35,920 nt of DNA from Bryobacter sp. GTDB lineage: Bacteria > Acidobacteriota > Terriglobia > Bryobacterales > Bryobacteraceae. The first letter of the stretch is position 1. The number at the start of each line of letters is the position of its first letter. The position numbers were made by a program, and so were the translations under genes. The notes below the pieces were generated by a model. The model did no database searches. It worked only from the letters and a program-made list of their open reading frames with translations, and had not been told where the DNA came from. The DNA lies in the NCBI GenBank assembly GCA_022843605.1, contig JALHNI010000065.1:1-35920 (forward strand). Direction: 5' to 3'. Below are positions 24,862 through 32,971 of the stretch, piece by piece.

Positions 24862-25953
24862 CTAGTCGTGTTGCCACAGGACACTCACGGAGACGGCTCC
24901 GGTGGCCGTATCGACAATCGCCAAAACGGGGTCCTGAACCTTGTCCGGAATCTTCGGTCCCTTGCCTCGTACTATCACCTTGGCCGTGCCCGGCAGGAAT
25001 TGCTCTACCTCGGCGATGCGGGTGTCGGCCCGCCATGTCGGTTGGCCCGACGTGCCCACCCGCGCCAAGGTCAAGGATCCGGTTGGCCGTGGGCCGGACT
25101 GATAGGCCAGCACCATGGCGTCCGGATTGGACAATCGCAATGGGCCGGCCTTGCGAGACGCGCGTAGGAATGCCGCGCCCAGGTAGGGTTGACCGGGAAC
25201 TGGCTCGGCGGCTCTGGTATCCGGTCCACGCCGAATCCGGTAACTTCTTCGGGACTCGCGGCCCGTGTCCTGAGTCTCCAGTCCTAACCAGATGCCCGGT
25301 GCCACTTCGCCACGGTCGCAGAGGTAGGATGCGGGCGATTCCGGCAGTGTACCCGGGCTTCTGAGTTTGTCCGTCGGTGCGCCCTGGAGTGTCTCGGGAT
25401 CCATTTGAAAGCCGTAGGTGAAATCGTAGGAAACGACGCGCAAATGCCCGTCGGCAAAGTCGTAGCGTGCCTGGGTCCAAAGCTGTTCCATGGCCGGATT
25501 CAGGCGGCGCAGTTCGTCGAGTCCGACCAGGCGATGGGCGCGGAGGTCATAGGCGAGAAGGTCATGCCTCAGGATCCACACCACATGCCCATCCACACCC
25601 AGGAGTTGCGCCTTCTCGCCGACCAGGAGGCTCCGGCGGTCTGTCCCGGCACCTCCCGGGATGAGGCGGCCCAAGCCGAACGGCAAATTGGAAGACGGCT
25701 CGGGGAGCAGGGAAACGAGCCGTTTGCCGCTGCCGCCGTCGAGCGGCGTCAGCAGCAGAAAGTAGCCATAGCGGTCTTTGCTGGCGTCGCGATGCAGCGA
25801 AGGCGCATACGGATCTTGCTTTCTGATCAACGTAACCGCGTACTCTTCGGAGACCAGCGAAGGACCCTCGGGTGAGCCAATGGTCCGTACCGTGCAACCG
25901 GCAAGCATGAGGCTGGCCACGGCCAGCATGGTGACTGCCAGAATCGTGCTCAT
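24862..25953 (-). CDS. Predicted lipoprotein of unknown function
   Basis: 363 residues from ATG 25953, which overlaps the stop of the upstream membrane protein as ATGA. The start MSTILAVTMLAVASLMLAGC is a lipoprotein signal with lipobox LAGC, so Cys20 would be lipidated. The mature part is beta-rich and may be a propeller- or WD-like fold, with phrases such as LLGVDGHVVWILRHDLLAYDL and YDFTYGFQM. No named domain is recognised. It is coupled to the membrane protein gene and they probably work together at the envelope. Its stop lies one base from the kinase stop at 24860, leaving no room for a terminator. Confidence 0.8.
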   Translation of the reverse strand: MSTILAVTMLAVASLMLAGCTVRTIGSPEGPSLVSEEYAVTLIRKQDPYAPSLHRDASKDRYGYFLLLTPLDGGSGKRLVSLLPEPSSNLPFGLGRLIPGGAGTDRRSLLVGEKAQLLGVDGHVVWILRHDLLAYDLRAHRLVGLDELRRLNPAMEQLWTQARYDFADGHLRVVSYDFTYGFQMDPETLQGAPTDKLRSPGTLPESPASYLCDRGEVAPGIWLGLETQDTGRESRRSYRIRRGPDTRAAEPVPGQPYLGAAFLRASRKAGPLRLSNPDAMVLAYQSGPRPTGSLTLARVGTSGQPTWRADTRIAEVEQFLPGTAKVIVRGKGPKIPDKVQDPVLAIVDTATGAVSVSVLWQHD

Positions 25954-26831
25954 ATCCGTATCACCCTCCCTCGCTGCGCCCCGAAAAAGGCGGGCTGCCA
26001 GTGCCAACCCGATCGCGTCACCACGGCGCACAGCAGAGTCGCAACGCCCCGTTCATCAAGGGCCGCGGCGAACTCGGCCGGGACGAGTGCCGTCTGCCCT
26101 TGCCAGGTGACGGGCATGGCCGCCAATTCGGCGTCCCGGATCGGCGTTACCTGGGCGACGGTTTCGGAGACCGCCTGCGCCTCCGGCCGCGTCGGATCGA
26201 AGTGCGGCTGGCCCGGGCCGCGCAGGCTCTTCTCGCTCTGGGTCGACGGACTCGCCATGTTCGCTGAAGTGCGCTCCCGTACGCGCACCTGCCCCTTGGC
26301 GGGATCGAGATTCAACAGCACCCGATAGCTGCGTTCCGGCGAGCGATAGAGGAAGGTCACAACTACCTCGCCGGGGGCGGGGCTCGTGACTCGCAGCGGT
26401 CCCCCGATCGCCTCAAGCGACAGCAAGCGCGCCTGGAGCATGGTGGCGTCGACCGGTGGCACGGCGTTTAACGCCGCCACGCGAGTCGTGTTGGGGCCCA
26501 GCCAAAGTACCGAACCGGCGAAGAGCAGCAAGTGGAGCAGGCCGGCACCGAGTGCGTAGCCCGTTGGTGCGCCGGCTTCCATGCTCCAGAACAACAGCAG
26601 GATCGGAGCGAAAGCCGCCGCCGCCATCAGCCGCACGACGTACTGCACGCCGTCGTTGGTGGAAGTGAAGGCCAGCGCGAGGCCAAGGATCGCTGGCAAT
26701 CCGCAGACGATGCTGTCGGAGATGGCGAGGTCGGCGCCATTACGGCGCAACCCGGTCCAAACGCCGGCGCCAACCAGGGCGAGGTAGAGGATGTGGCCCG
26801 CCGCGATCTTGTACAGATACAGACTGCTCAT
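25950..26831 (-). CDS. Predicted membrane protein of unknown function
   Basis: 293 residues from ATG 26831, which has AAAGGA five bases upstream; an ORF start 45 bases earlier lacks such a site. The N-terminal 125 residues contain about four membrane helices (IAAGHILYLALVGAGVW, CGLPAILGLALAFTS, LMAAAAFAPILLLFW, YALGAGLLHLLLFAGSVLW). The remainder is soluble, with a beta-rich domain (PGEVVVTFLYRSPERSYRV, VRVRERTSANM) and an end of short strands. The family is unknown. It is first in a two-gene unit with the lipoprotein, and is divergent from the gene at 27055. Confidence 0.8.
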   Translation of the reverse strand: MSSLYLYKIAAGHILYLALVGAGVWTGLRRNGADLAISDSIVCGLPAILGLALAFTSTNDGVQYVVRLMAAAAFAPILLLFWSMEAGAPTGYALGAGLLHLLLFAGSVLWLGPNTTRVAALNAVPPVDATMLQARLLSLEAIGGPLRVTSPAPGEVVVTFLYRSPERSYRVLLNLDPAKGQVRVRERTSANMASPSTQSEKSLRGPGQPHFDPTRPEAQAVSETVAQVTPIRDAELAAMPVTWQGQTALVPAEFAAALDERGVATLLCAVVTRSGWHWQPAFFGAQRGRVIRI

Positions 26832-27054
26832 TGAATCCTTTCGTGTTCTCCGGGCCGCACGTTCAGCCTCCAACACAGCTCAGGCGCAATTCCGTACCGG
26901 TTTCGATCACGTTTCCGGAGAAATGCCGTATTGGATGGATCGGTTGATCCGTTTCGAAACCATTTTGCGCATGAGACAACATGAAGTTGATCAATCGCGT
27001 CACCGGCGTTGCCTGCCGGTCGATCTGGGCTACGCCCCGATCGGGAGTCACCGC
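26832..27054. promoter_or_regulatory. Divergent intergenic region
   Basis: 223 bases between the membrane protein gene (minus) and the hypothetical gene (plus), the longest spacer in the window. It should carry promoters for both directions, but I see no convincing pair of hexamers. It has a palindrome, GGATC-GGTT-GATCC (26937-26950), and CATGAGACAAC (26970-26980), which recurs inverted just before the gene at 27800. The frame is open across part of it on the plus strand, but the reading there is not supported by a ribosome site. Confidence 0.35.
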
Positions 27055-27747
27055 ATGACTCCCAACCTCACGATGCGCCAGTTCCACTTTCGGGATCGCC
27101 GGTCGTTGCACGAAATTCAGTTTGCGGTGGAGCGGGAATTGATGACATTACTCCGGCCTTTGCCCGAATCGTCAGGGCTGGAGTTCCAGGCGTCCTCAAA
27201 GTCCAGCGGGGTCCCGTACCGTGCGCTGCTGCGGTTGACGGCGGCGCTCCCGTCAACGAACTGCTATCTACTCCAGTTTGAGGCGGCGGAACATGACTTG
27301 TCGCCTGCGCCGCCACAAAGCTGGGGCAAAGCGCTGGACGGCTGGGTGGACCTATGGTGCCGCGGTTTTGAAAGCGCGCCCGCTCCTGAACCCGGCGCCG
27401 GCAACCTTGAAAGAGCGCACCAATTGGCCGAACAGGCGCGGGTCGCGGAGGCGCACCTTACGGACGTCCCCGCCGTGCAGCGGGCGATTCTGGAGGCCCT
27501 TCGCCAGGGCTCAACCTACGCCACCGCACACAAGGAGGGCGGCACGAACATCGCCTATCAGCGAGGACGGTTCGTTCGCGTCGACTACGGCGAATCCGTT
27601 AACCGGGAGGAGTTTCATGACGAGGCTGCTTTTCTCGCCTTCCTGCGTAAGTTCTACGATTGGGAGACATCGCGCAGCTGCTATCCAGAGAAAACTCCCG
27701 AGTACGACGCCTGGAAGCTGATTCTCCGGCTGCTGCGGGCGAAATGA
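27055..27747 (+). CDS. Hypothetical protein
   Basis: 230 residues from ATG 27055, chosen because GGGAG sits 7 bases upstream. Earlier in-frame ATGs (26923, 26971) would push the gene into the divergent promoter region and lack good sites. There is no signal peptide or membrane helix. An N-terminal part of mixed strands (LHEIQFAVERELMTLLRPL) precedes a Pro-rich joint and a helical part (AHQLAEQARVAEAHLT, VQRAILEALRQGSTYATAHKEGG). The C-terminal motif, RGRFVRVDYGESVNREEF then FLAFLRKFYDWETSR, looks conserved, but I cannot name it. Function unknown. Confidence 0.7.
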   Translation: MTPNLTMRQFHFRDRRSLHEIQFAVERELMTLLRPLPESSGLEFQASSKSSGVPYRALLRLTAALPSTNCYLLQFEAAEHDLSPAPPQSWGKALDGWVDLWCRGFESAPAPEPGAGNLERAHQLAEQARVAEAHLTDVPAVQRAILEALRQGSTYATAHKEGGTNIAYQRGRFVRVDYGESVNREEFHDEAAFLAFLRKFYDWETSRSCYPEKTPEYDAWKLILRLLRAK

Positions 27748-27799
27748 TAAGGGGGGCGTTGATCGATTTTAGCCGGCGATTGCGCATGTTGGTTGTCTC

Positions 27800-28885
27800 A
27801 TGAGTATTTTGCAAAGTTCGATGTTGGCCGGTTTGTGTTTGGGCCTTGGAGGATGCATGTGGGCTTCGAAGCAAACTTACACGGTTGGGGATGTGGCTCG
27901 TTTCACGCTGCCCGGCGGGTGGTCTCAGGGCGAAGTAGAGCCGCACGGAGTCTGGTCAGCAGTTCACTTCCGGAAGACGCAAACCTTCCACTTTGGGGCC
28001 GGAAACCCGCGGGAAGTGGACGCCTGTTTGATCCTGGGCAGTCCGAAGGCGTCCGCCGATGACCTTGAAAAGGGCATGGACCTTGCCATGAAAGACGTGG
28101 AGGTGAACACGCGCCGCTTTCCCGAATTCGGCAACATGAAGACGAATACGCGCACCACCTGGATGAGTGAGGGCAACTACCAGACCGCCTCGAATCATGA
28201 TCCGGAGAAGGTGATCTTCCTCCGCAGTCTGGACCCCACGAAGCAAGCCGCGCTCGTGATGCGCGTCTACCTGCGAAAGATCGAGCACGAGAAGGCACGT
28301 GCGATTGAGCGTGACTTCTTTTCCACGCTCGAGTATCAGAGTGGCCGCGCGAAACATTTCTCGGAGGTTCCGGCCTCGGCGTCGGCGCAGCAACGCCGCG
28401 CGGACGAAATCGCCTATCTCAACCGCTTCCTGTCTTCGCACGGGCTGCCGCCCATCGACCCGCACAATCAGTCGCGAGTACAGGCCCACGACGGTTGGGT
28501 CTATCAGATCCACACCGGACAGTTTGTGATCGGGCGCCGGCTCGGTGACCGGACAAAAGGCGGAATCGTGGAGAGCGCCCGTGGCGAGATCGGGTGGTTG
28601 GAGTACGAGGATGACGCGTGGCAGGCCGGAGGTCCGAGAACGATGACCCGGCCGCCCGGCAACGAGCGCTACTTCCAGGGCCAGCCGGTACTTCCCGGAT
28701 GGAGCAAAGTGCTGGCTCTCGATACGGATCGCACGCGCCGGTACTTTTTCCAGGTCTGGAACTGCGAATTGACCCCGGAGGATTCGCCGGAGTCGCACGA
28801 CCCCGCCACCTGGGAACTGGAGAGTTGGTTTATCCAGGCGCAGACGGTGGAAAAGCAGTTCCGTGCGGGACAACTGGGATTCTAG
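27800..28885 (+). CDS. Predicted lipoprotein with DcrB/PsbP-like N-terminal half
   Basis: 361 residues. The N-terminus MSILQSSMLAGLCLGLGGCM is a lipoprotein signal with lipobox LGGC. There is no clear ribosome site before ATG 27800. Residues about 28-180 fit a beta-sheet domain that opens VARFTLPGGW, like the start of DcrB/PsbP-fold domains, and the last part (about 230-340) has WVYQIHTGQFVIG, GEIGWLEYEDDAW and RRYFFQVWNCEL. The fold is inferred by eye. It probably sits on the inner or outer membrane facing the periplasm. It heads a run of four plus-strand genes with short or no gaps. Confidence 0.75.
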   Translation: MSILQSSMLAGLCLGLGGCMWASKQTYTVGDVARFTLPGGWSQGEVEPHGVWSAVHFRKTQTFHFGAGNPREVDACLILGSPKASADDLEKGMDLAMKDVEVNTRRFPEFGNMKTNTRTTWMSEGNYQTASNHDPEKVIFLRSLDPTKQAALVMRVYLRKIEHEKARAIERDFFSTLEYQSGRAKHFSEVPASASAQQRRADEIAYLNRFLSSHGLPPIDPHNQSRVQAHDGWVYQIHTGQFVIGRRLGDRTKGGIVESARGEIGWLEYEDDAWQAGGPRTMTRPPGNERYFQGQPVLPGWSKVLALDTDRTRRYFFQVWNCELTPEDSPESHDPATWELESWFIQAQTVEKQFRAGQLGF

Positions 28886-28915
28886 CGAAAGAAAGAAATA
28901 GAGAGGATCGAAGGT

Positions 28916-29308
28916 ATGGGTTTAGCAGAAAGACGGATGATACAGGAACTGAAAGACACCACGCTGCCCGCGCGGGAATTGGAGATCGCCGAGATTTGCG
29001 GGAAGGCCATTCCGTACGAAGTGGATTGGTCCAGCCTGGAGCAGGACGCCGAAGCCTTGCGGTTTCTCGACAACGTCTCCTGCCATCGCCTCAACATGGC
29101 ACTGCGGGTGATCTGCAGTGATGCGATGGGCCGCGAGGCGGTGGCGTCGTCGCTGCTGAAGGTTCGCTTGGTGAACGTCAAGACGCCCGAGGAGATGAGC
29201 GTGATCTTCGATGCGGGAACGCTGGAGATGCGCTGTGCCTATGCCCTGGGGGCTTTGGGGATGCACAGCGATCATGTGATTCGTCAGGTGCTGGAAAAGG
29301 CGTTGTAG
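28916..29308 (+). CDS. Small hypothetical protein
   Basis: 130 residues from ATG 28916, with GAGAGGA upstream. It is soluble and helical, without a signal peptide. It starts MGLAERRMIQELKDTTLPAR and has FLDNVSCHRLNMALRVICSD, a Cys-His-bearing helix, near residues 50-69, then a closing block (VRLVNVKTPEEMSVIFDAG, ALGALGMHSDHVIRQVL). The pattern suggests a conserved family, but I do not know its name or role. The next gene begins 9 bases after the stop, so the two are likely co-translated. Confidence 0.7.
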   Translation: MGLAERRMIQELKDTTLPARELEIAEICGKAIPYEVDWSSLEQDAEALRFLDNVSCHRLNMALRVICSDAMGREAVASSLLKVRLVNVKTPEEMSVIFDAGTLEMRCAYALGALGMHSDHVIRQVLEKAL

Positions 29309-29317
29309 GGAGACCGG

Positions 29318-30541
29318 ATGTCTGAGTCAATTGACGCGATCGAACTTGAGATTCCTGCGCGCATCGCCGACTTGGAGTTTCGCATTTCCGTCCCCCGTGA
29401 CTGGAAGCCGATTGAGCCTCCGGCGGAGGAGGTCGACTTCAGCCAACCAGGGAACTTTTTCCCGTTGCTGCTGGTGGCCGCACCCTGGGCGGCAGTCGTC
29501 CTAACGGTCGCGGTCCGGCCGGGATTTGAAGAGGGAACGCTGCAGGATTGGAGTTTGTACCTGCTGGATTCGCAGGGAATCCGTCCCACGGAGTTCGGTC
29601 TGGCCACGATTGGCAACGTTCAGGGACTGATCGGCCAGGGACGCCAGCAGCAGGACGACACCTGGTTGCAGATACGGTTCGCCTTCTTTGAGGACGGGGG
29701 GCGCCTGGTGCATCTCGGGCTGTTCGCGCCCGAAGCGCTCAGCGCTTCTCTGGATGCGGTGTGGCGGACTGCGCTCCAGAGCTTTGTCCTGGCGAGACCT
29801 CAAGGACAGAACACACCTTTGGGCCCCGGGCTGGGAATCAGTCCGCAACCGGAGGTCAAGGTGCCCGAAGTGGAAGCCGTTGCCGTGCCAGAGGCACCTC
29901 AGCCGGAGCCTGCATCGCCCGAACTCGTGTCGCCGGAACCTGTGTCGCCGGAACCGTTGCATCCGGACGCCCCGCAATTCACGGAGGGCGACTTTGGTCA
30001 TTATGCGAAGTCAGATGACTTGGCGACACTGGATCCGGAGCATCCGGTGAATGCCCGCCTTCGCGATCAGGGTGTCGGCTTCGTTCCAAACCTGCTCGAA
30101 ACCGATGTGGAGGCCAAGACCGCGAAACTCGGAGCGGGTGCGATCCAGGCCACGATCCGCGTGGCGCTGGGGTGGTTCGTCAATGACGATGGACGGCGGA
30201 CCGTTGTGCTCGATCCGGACGGTAAGATCCAGATCAGCTTGGGCCTGGTTCCTACGGAAGGCCAGAGCATTGATGGGATCCTCGATGCAATTGAAGCCGA
30301 GGCCACGCAATCCTACTCGAATCCGGAGTTTCTGCGGCTCGAGGATGGGGGGATTTCCGCGCTGGCGATTCGCAACATCGTCGTCGACAACGAGCCCGTC
30401 GAACAGGTGCACATGCTGACGCCCTGGGCGCAGGACACGGCGATGCTTCGCGCGCGGGTGACGGCCGATCCGCCATCCATGCGCTTCGCGGCAAACTACG
30501 CGGACCTCATCCTGAAGAGCGTCGAGTATGGCCGTGAGTGA
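29318..30541 (+). CDS. Hypothetical protein with two DcrB/PsbP-like halves
   Basis: 407 residues from ATG 29318, with GGGAG upstream. There is no signal peptide or membrane helix, so it is cytoplasmic as read. The N-terminal domain (about 5-165) has LEFRISVPRDW at its start and LVHLGLFAPEAL with LDAVWRTALQSFVL at its end. A linker of about 45 residues follows, rich in Pro and Glu with SPEPVSPEP repeats. The C-terminal domain (about 235-405) has VVLDPDGKIQISLGLV and FAANYADLILKSVEYG. Both ends resemble the DcrB/DUF1795 plan (W-containing first strand, final helix ending in S-F or S-V). DUF1795 proteins include T6SS EagR adaptors, but this is only a fold-level guess. The next gene overlaps by 14 bases. 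Confidence 0.7.
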   Translation: MSESIDAIELEIPARIADLEFRISVPRDWKPIEPPAEEVDFSQPGNFFPLLLVAAPWAAVVLTVAVRPGFEEGTLQDWSLYLLDSQGIRPTEFGLATIGNVQGLIGQGRQQQDDTWLQIRFAFFEDGGRLVHLGLFAPEALSASLDAVWRTALQSFVLARPQGQNTPLGPGLGISPQPEVKVPEVEAVAVPEAPQPEPASPELVSPEPVSPEPLHPDAPQFTEGDFGHYAKSDDLATLDPEHPVNARLRDQGVGFVPNLLETDVEAKTAKLGAGAIQATIRVALGWFVNDDGRRTVVLDPDGKIQISLGLVPTEGQSIDGILDAIEAEATQSYSNPEFLRLEDGGISALAIRNIVVDNEPVEQVHMLTPWAQDTAMLRARVTADPPSMRFAANYADLILKSVEYGRE

Positions 30542-30878
30542 TCGCGCTCCTGAGGAGGAGCCCGGCCTACCGATCAATGGCCCCGAATGGTGGCGGCGCG
30601 CCGTCATGTTGGAGCGTCAGGATCGTCTGGAAGAAGCGGAGCGCTTGCTTCGCGACAGCATTCCCAACCTGCATTGCGCGATTCAGATTGCGGAGATGTA
30701 TCGACTTCGGTGGCTCCGCCTGCGCGAGACCGATCCGGCAAAAGGGGCCGAAGCCCGCACGAAAGCGGCAGACTGGGCGCGGACGTATGCTTCATGGGCG
30801 ACCAGCGGCGGCGAAGGGACGGCGTTATCGTTGGCGCGCGACCAGTTCTTGGCTCAGTTCGGGCCTGAGCCGTTCTAA
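30528..30878 (+). CDS. Small TPR-like hypothetical protein
   Basis: 116 residues, overlapping the previous gene's end by 14 bases, so translation is likely coupled. The sequence is helical: EWWRRAVMLERQDRLEEAER is a TPR-type helix pair, and AEARTKAADWARTYASWA is a second helix. There is no signal peptide or membrane segment. A role as helper of the preceding protein is a reasonable guess from the coupling, nothing more. It ends the four-gene run; the next gene begins after about 170 bases. Confidence 0.65.
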   Translation: MAVSDRAPEEEPGLPINGPEWWRRAVMLERQDRLEEAERLLRDSIPNLHCAIQIAEMYRLRWLRLRETDPAKGAEARTKAADWARTYASWATSGGEGTALSLARDQFLAQFGPEPF

Positions 30879-31045
30879 CCGTCCGCTCATGATCGCGGGA
30901 ACAGCCAGGAAGACTGAAAAAAGATCTTGCCCCGGTGATCGAAAACGCAAGCTGGATACGCCTGAATTAGGACGCTGGTAGTTTGCCGGCCGAGATCGAA
31001 AGAGGAGAGAAGTATTTCGTGAGCACCACACATTGGGGGACCTTG

Positions 31046-31705
31046 ATGAGACTGTTACCCGTAGCATTGCTATTACTGTCTGGCGGATCGATCGCCTCCG
31101 CAGCGGCCATCTTTGCCAACGGAAGTCCCGACACGAATGCCCCAAACTCAAGTAGCATCGACATCTTTCGTTCGGCAGACAACTTCGTTCTGAGCAATCC
31201 AGCTAACCTGACTTCCATTCGGCTCTGGTTGGTGACGCAAAGCGGCGAGTTTCAAGGCTCTCTCACCTACGCGATCTACGAGAATTCGGCGGGAGCCTTG
31301 GGAAATCTGATCCAAAGCAACACCGTGAGCGGAATCACGCCGGTGTTGCTGAACCAGATTCCCGGCGATATTCATTCGATTTCGGTGGTAGATTTCGACC
31401 TGCCAGCCCCGCTCGTTTTGGGAGCCGGCTCGTATTGGCTGGAAATCCATCACGGGTCCAGTTTGACCTCCGGCACCGGCTTCCCCAACGTCCTGTGGGC
31501 AGTGGTCGGGGGTGGGGGTGGGGGCGACGCCAAGCGCAATCCAATACCCGGGCTCCCCACGAACTCGGTGAACATCGAGTTGGCTTTTGAGTTGTTCGAC
31601 AGCAGCGGGGCCGCGCCTTCGGGAGCAGTCCCGGAGCCGGCCACGATCGCGATCTCGCTCGCCGGCCTTGCCGCAATCGGCTTCTTGCAACGCCGAAGAT
31701 TCTAG
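31046..31705 (+). CDS. PEP-CTERM sorted exported protein
   Basis: 219 residues from ATG 31046; GTG 31019 is an alternative start and also gives a signal peptide. MRLLPVALLLLSGGSIASAA is a Sec signal. The body is a beta-rich domain (FRSADNFVLSNPANLTSIRLW, ENSAGALGNLIQS, APLVLGAGSYWLEI), as in many exported PEP-CTERM proteins. The C-terminus VPEPATIAISLAGLAAIGFL, then QRRRF, is a textbook PEP-CTERM tail: PEP motif, membrane helix, basic end. It implies an exosortase (EpsH-type) elsewhere in the genome. A run of six Gly sits at about residues 156-161. It is unlikely to be linked to its neighbours by function. Confidence 0.85.
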   Translation: MRLLPVALLLLSGGSIASAAAIFANGSPDTNAPNSSSIDIFRSADNFVLSNPANLTSIRLWLVTQSGEFQGSLTYAIYENSAGALGNLIQSNTVSGITPVLLNQIPGDIHSISVVDFDLPAPLVLGAGSYWLEIHHGSSLTSGTGFPNVLWAVVGGGGGGDAKRNPIPGLPTNSVNIELAFELFDSSGAAPSGAVPEPATIAISLAGLAAIGFLQRRRF

Positions 31706-31726
31706 CCCGGAGGTGGAGAAGCATCG

Positions 31727-32971
31727 ATGTCCTGGATGAAAGCTCTCGGGTGCGGCTTGCTTTGCGCCGCGGCTGGTGCCGCCTGTGGCGCCTACATCGC
31801 GAACGAGTGTGTCACCTGGTACCGCATTTCCAGCCGCGAAGGTGCCTCGGGCTATTTCGTGGTTTTCCTTGGGCTGGTGGGTCTGGCGGTGGGTGGTGGG
31901 ATCGGCCTCGTGACGTACCTCAATACGAGTGGTGGACCTGCCAGACAAGCGCTCACCGGACTCGGCATCGTGCTATTGACGGCCGCTTCGGTGTGGGTGA
32001 TCGCGCGGGCCGCCGGCGAGGTACCGCCAACGCTGCGGGGCGAGCGGCTTTACCTCCTGGCGGAGATTCGCTGCCCGGCCGGTTGGAAGCCTGGCAACAA
32101 GGCAAAGTCCGGTGGCAGCTTCCTCGCCTTGGCATCAGCCAATGGCTCGAACGGGCCTGTTTCCCTTGAACGCGGCGCCCTGAATTGGCAGGATGCGCGG
32201 GTCGAAGAGGGGCGGACGGTGGTGCCGGGGGAAATGTTGCTCGACTCGGCAAGCCCGCAGCGTTCACTGACGGTGACGATGGGACCTGTGGAGCAGGGTT
32301 TCATTCTGCCGCTGCCAGCGAAGCCTGCCGCAGAATACGAAGCGTGGAGCGAATGGCTGCCGAAGGTTTCCGATGCCGATCCCGTGGCGAACGGTTTCCG
32401 CTATCGCTTTCGGGTCCAGCGGGAGAGCGAGGCAACAGCGCTGCGGGAGAGCCGGTTGGCCGCTGCGCGTGAGCACAGACAGGCAGCCTTTCAGGCACTC
32501 GGACCTGCTTCGCCTCTCTCCGCCTATCTGGAGTTCTTTGCCGAGGAAGGCGATGATCGGACGATTCGGGACAAAGCGGGCGAGGCGATCCGCAGCCGCG
32601 CCGAAGAATTGGGGCCGCTGCTGGCGAAGCCCGAATATACGCACAATGCGGTGAAGGCCGTCACCGCGCTGAACTCCATGCCGGAGTCGTTTGAGGCGCC
32701 GCTTCGTCAGGTGGTGCCGCTAATCGTGGAGCAGATTCGTGCTTATCGTGCCAGCGACCCGAAGGACCCCGATCGCCAAGGCGCCCTCCGCGCGAGTAAG
32801 CACTTTGAATTCTGGGTTCGGGCCTGGGAGAACCTTCCCCAGCCGAAGGCGCGTTCCTTCCCGGCGGAACTAGCTGAAATTCAGCAAGCCGCCACCGGAG
32901 TGGACGAATCGTCGGAGATCGCATGGATTGCGCGGCGCGCAAAGGAACTGTTGGAAGTCCGGGATCCTTAA
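31727..32971 (+). CDS. Membrane protein with helical C-terminal half
   Basis: 414 residues from ATG 31727, with GGAGGTGGAG upstream. Three membrane helices occupy the first 95 residues (LGCGLLCAAAGAACGAYIAN, FVVFLGLVGLAVGGGIGLVT, LTGLGIVLLTAASVWVIA). A beta-rich part (about 100-230) includes LYLLAEIRCPAGWKPGNKA and SLTVTMGPVEQGFILPLP. The rest (about 245-410) is helical (LRESRLAAAREHRQAAF, IRDKAGEAIRSRAEEL). I cannot name a domain. Its stop TAA shares the palindrome TTAA with the stop of the convergent acyltransferase gene. Confidence 0.75.
   Translation: MSWMKALGCGLLCAAAGAACGAYIANECVTWYRISSREGASGYFVVFLGLVGLAVGGGIGLVTYLNTSGGPARQALTGLGIVLLTAASVWVIARAAGEVPPTLRGERLYLLAEIRCPAGWKPGNKAKSGGSFLALASANGSNGPVSLERGALNWQDARVEEGRTVVPGEMLLDSASPQRSLTVTMGPVEQGFILPLPAKPAAEYEAWSEWLPKVSDADPVANGFRYRFRVQRESEATALRESRLAAAREHRQAAFQALGPASPLSAYLEFFAEEGDDRTIRDKAGEAIRSRAEELGPLLAKPEYTHNAVKAVTALNSMPESFEAPLRQVVPLIVEQIRAYRASDPKDPDRQGALRASKHFEFWVRAWENLPQPKARSFPAELAEIQQAATGVDESSEIAWIARRAKELLEVRDP

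Noticed and set aside
26791-27054. Upstream in-frame extension of the gene at 27055
   Set aside because: It would overlap the divergent membrane protein gene and lacks a ribosome site, while GGGAG fits ATG 27055.
27800-30541. Calling the DcrB-like proteins EagR T6SS adaptors
   Set aside because: They lie over 10 kb from the T6SS genes, one is a lipoprotein, and only fold-level resemblance by eye supports the link.
31508-31530. Runs of G in the PEP-CTERM gene as a phase-variation tract
   Set aside because: Each run is only five G, broken by T, too short for usual slippage control, and it encodes Gly in frame.
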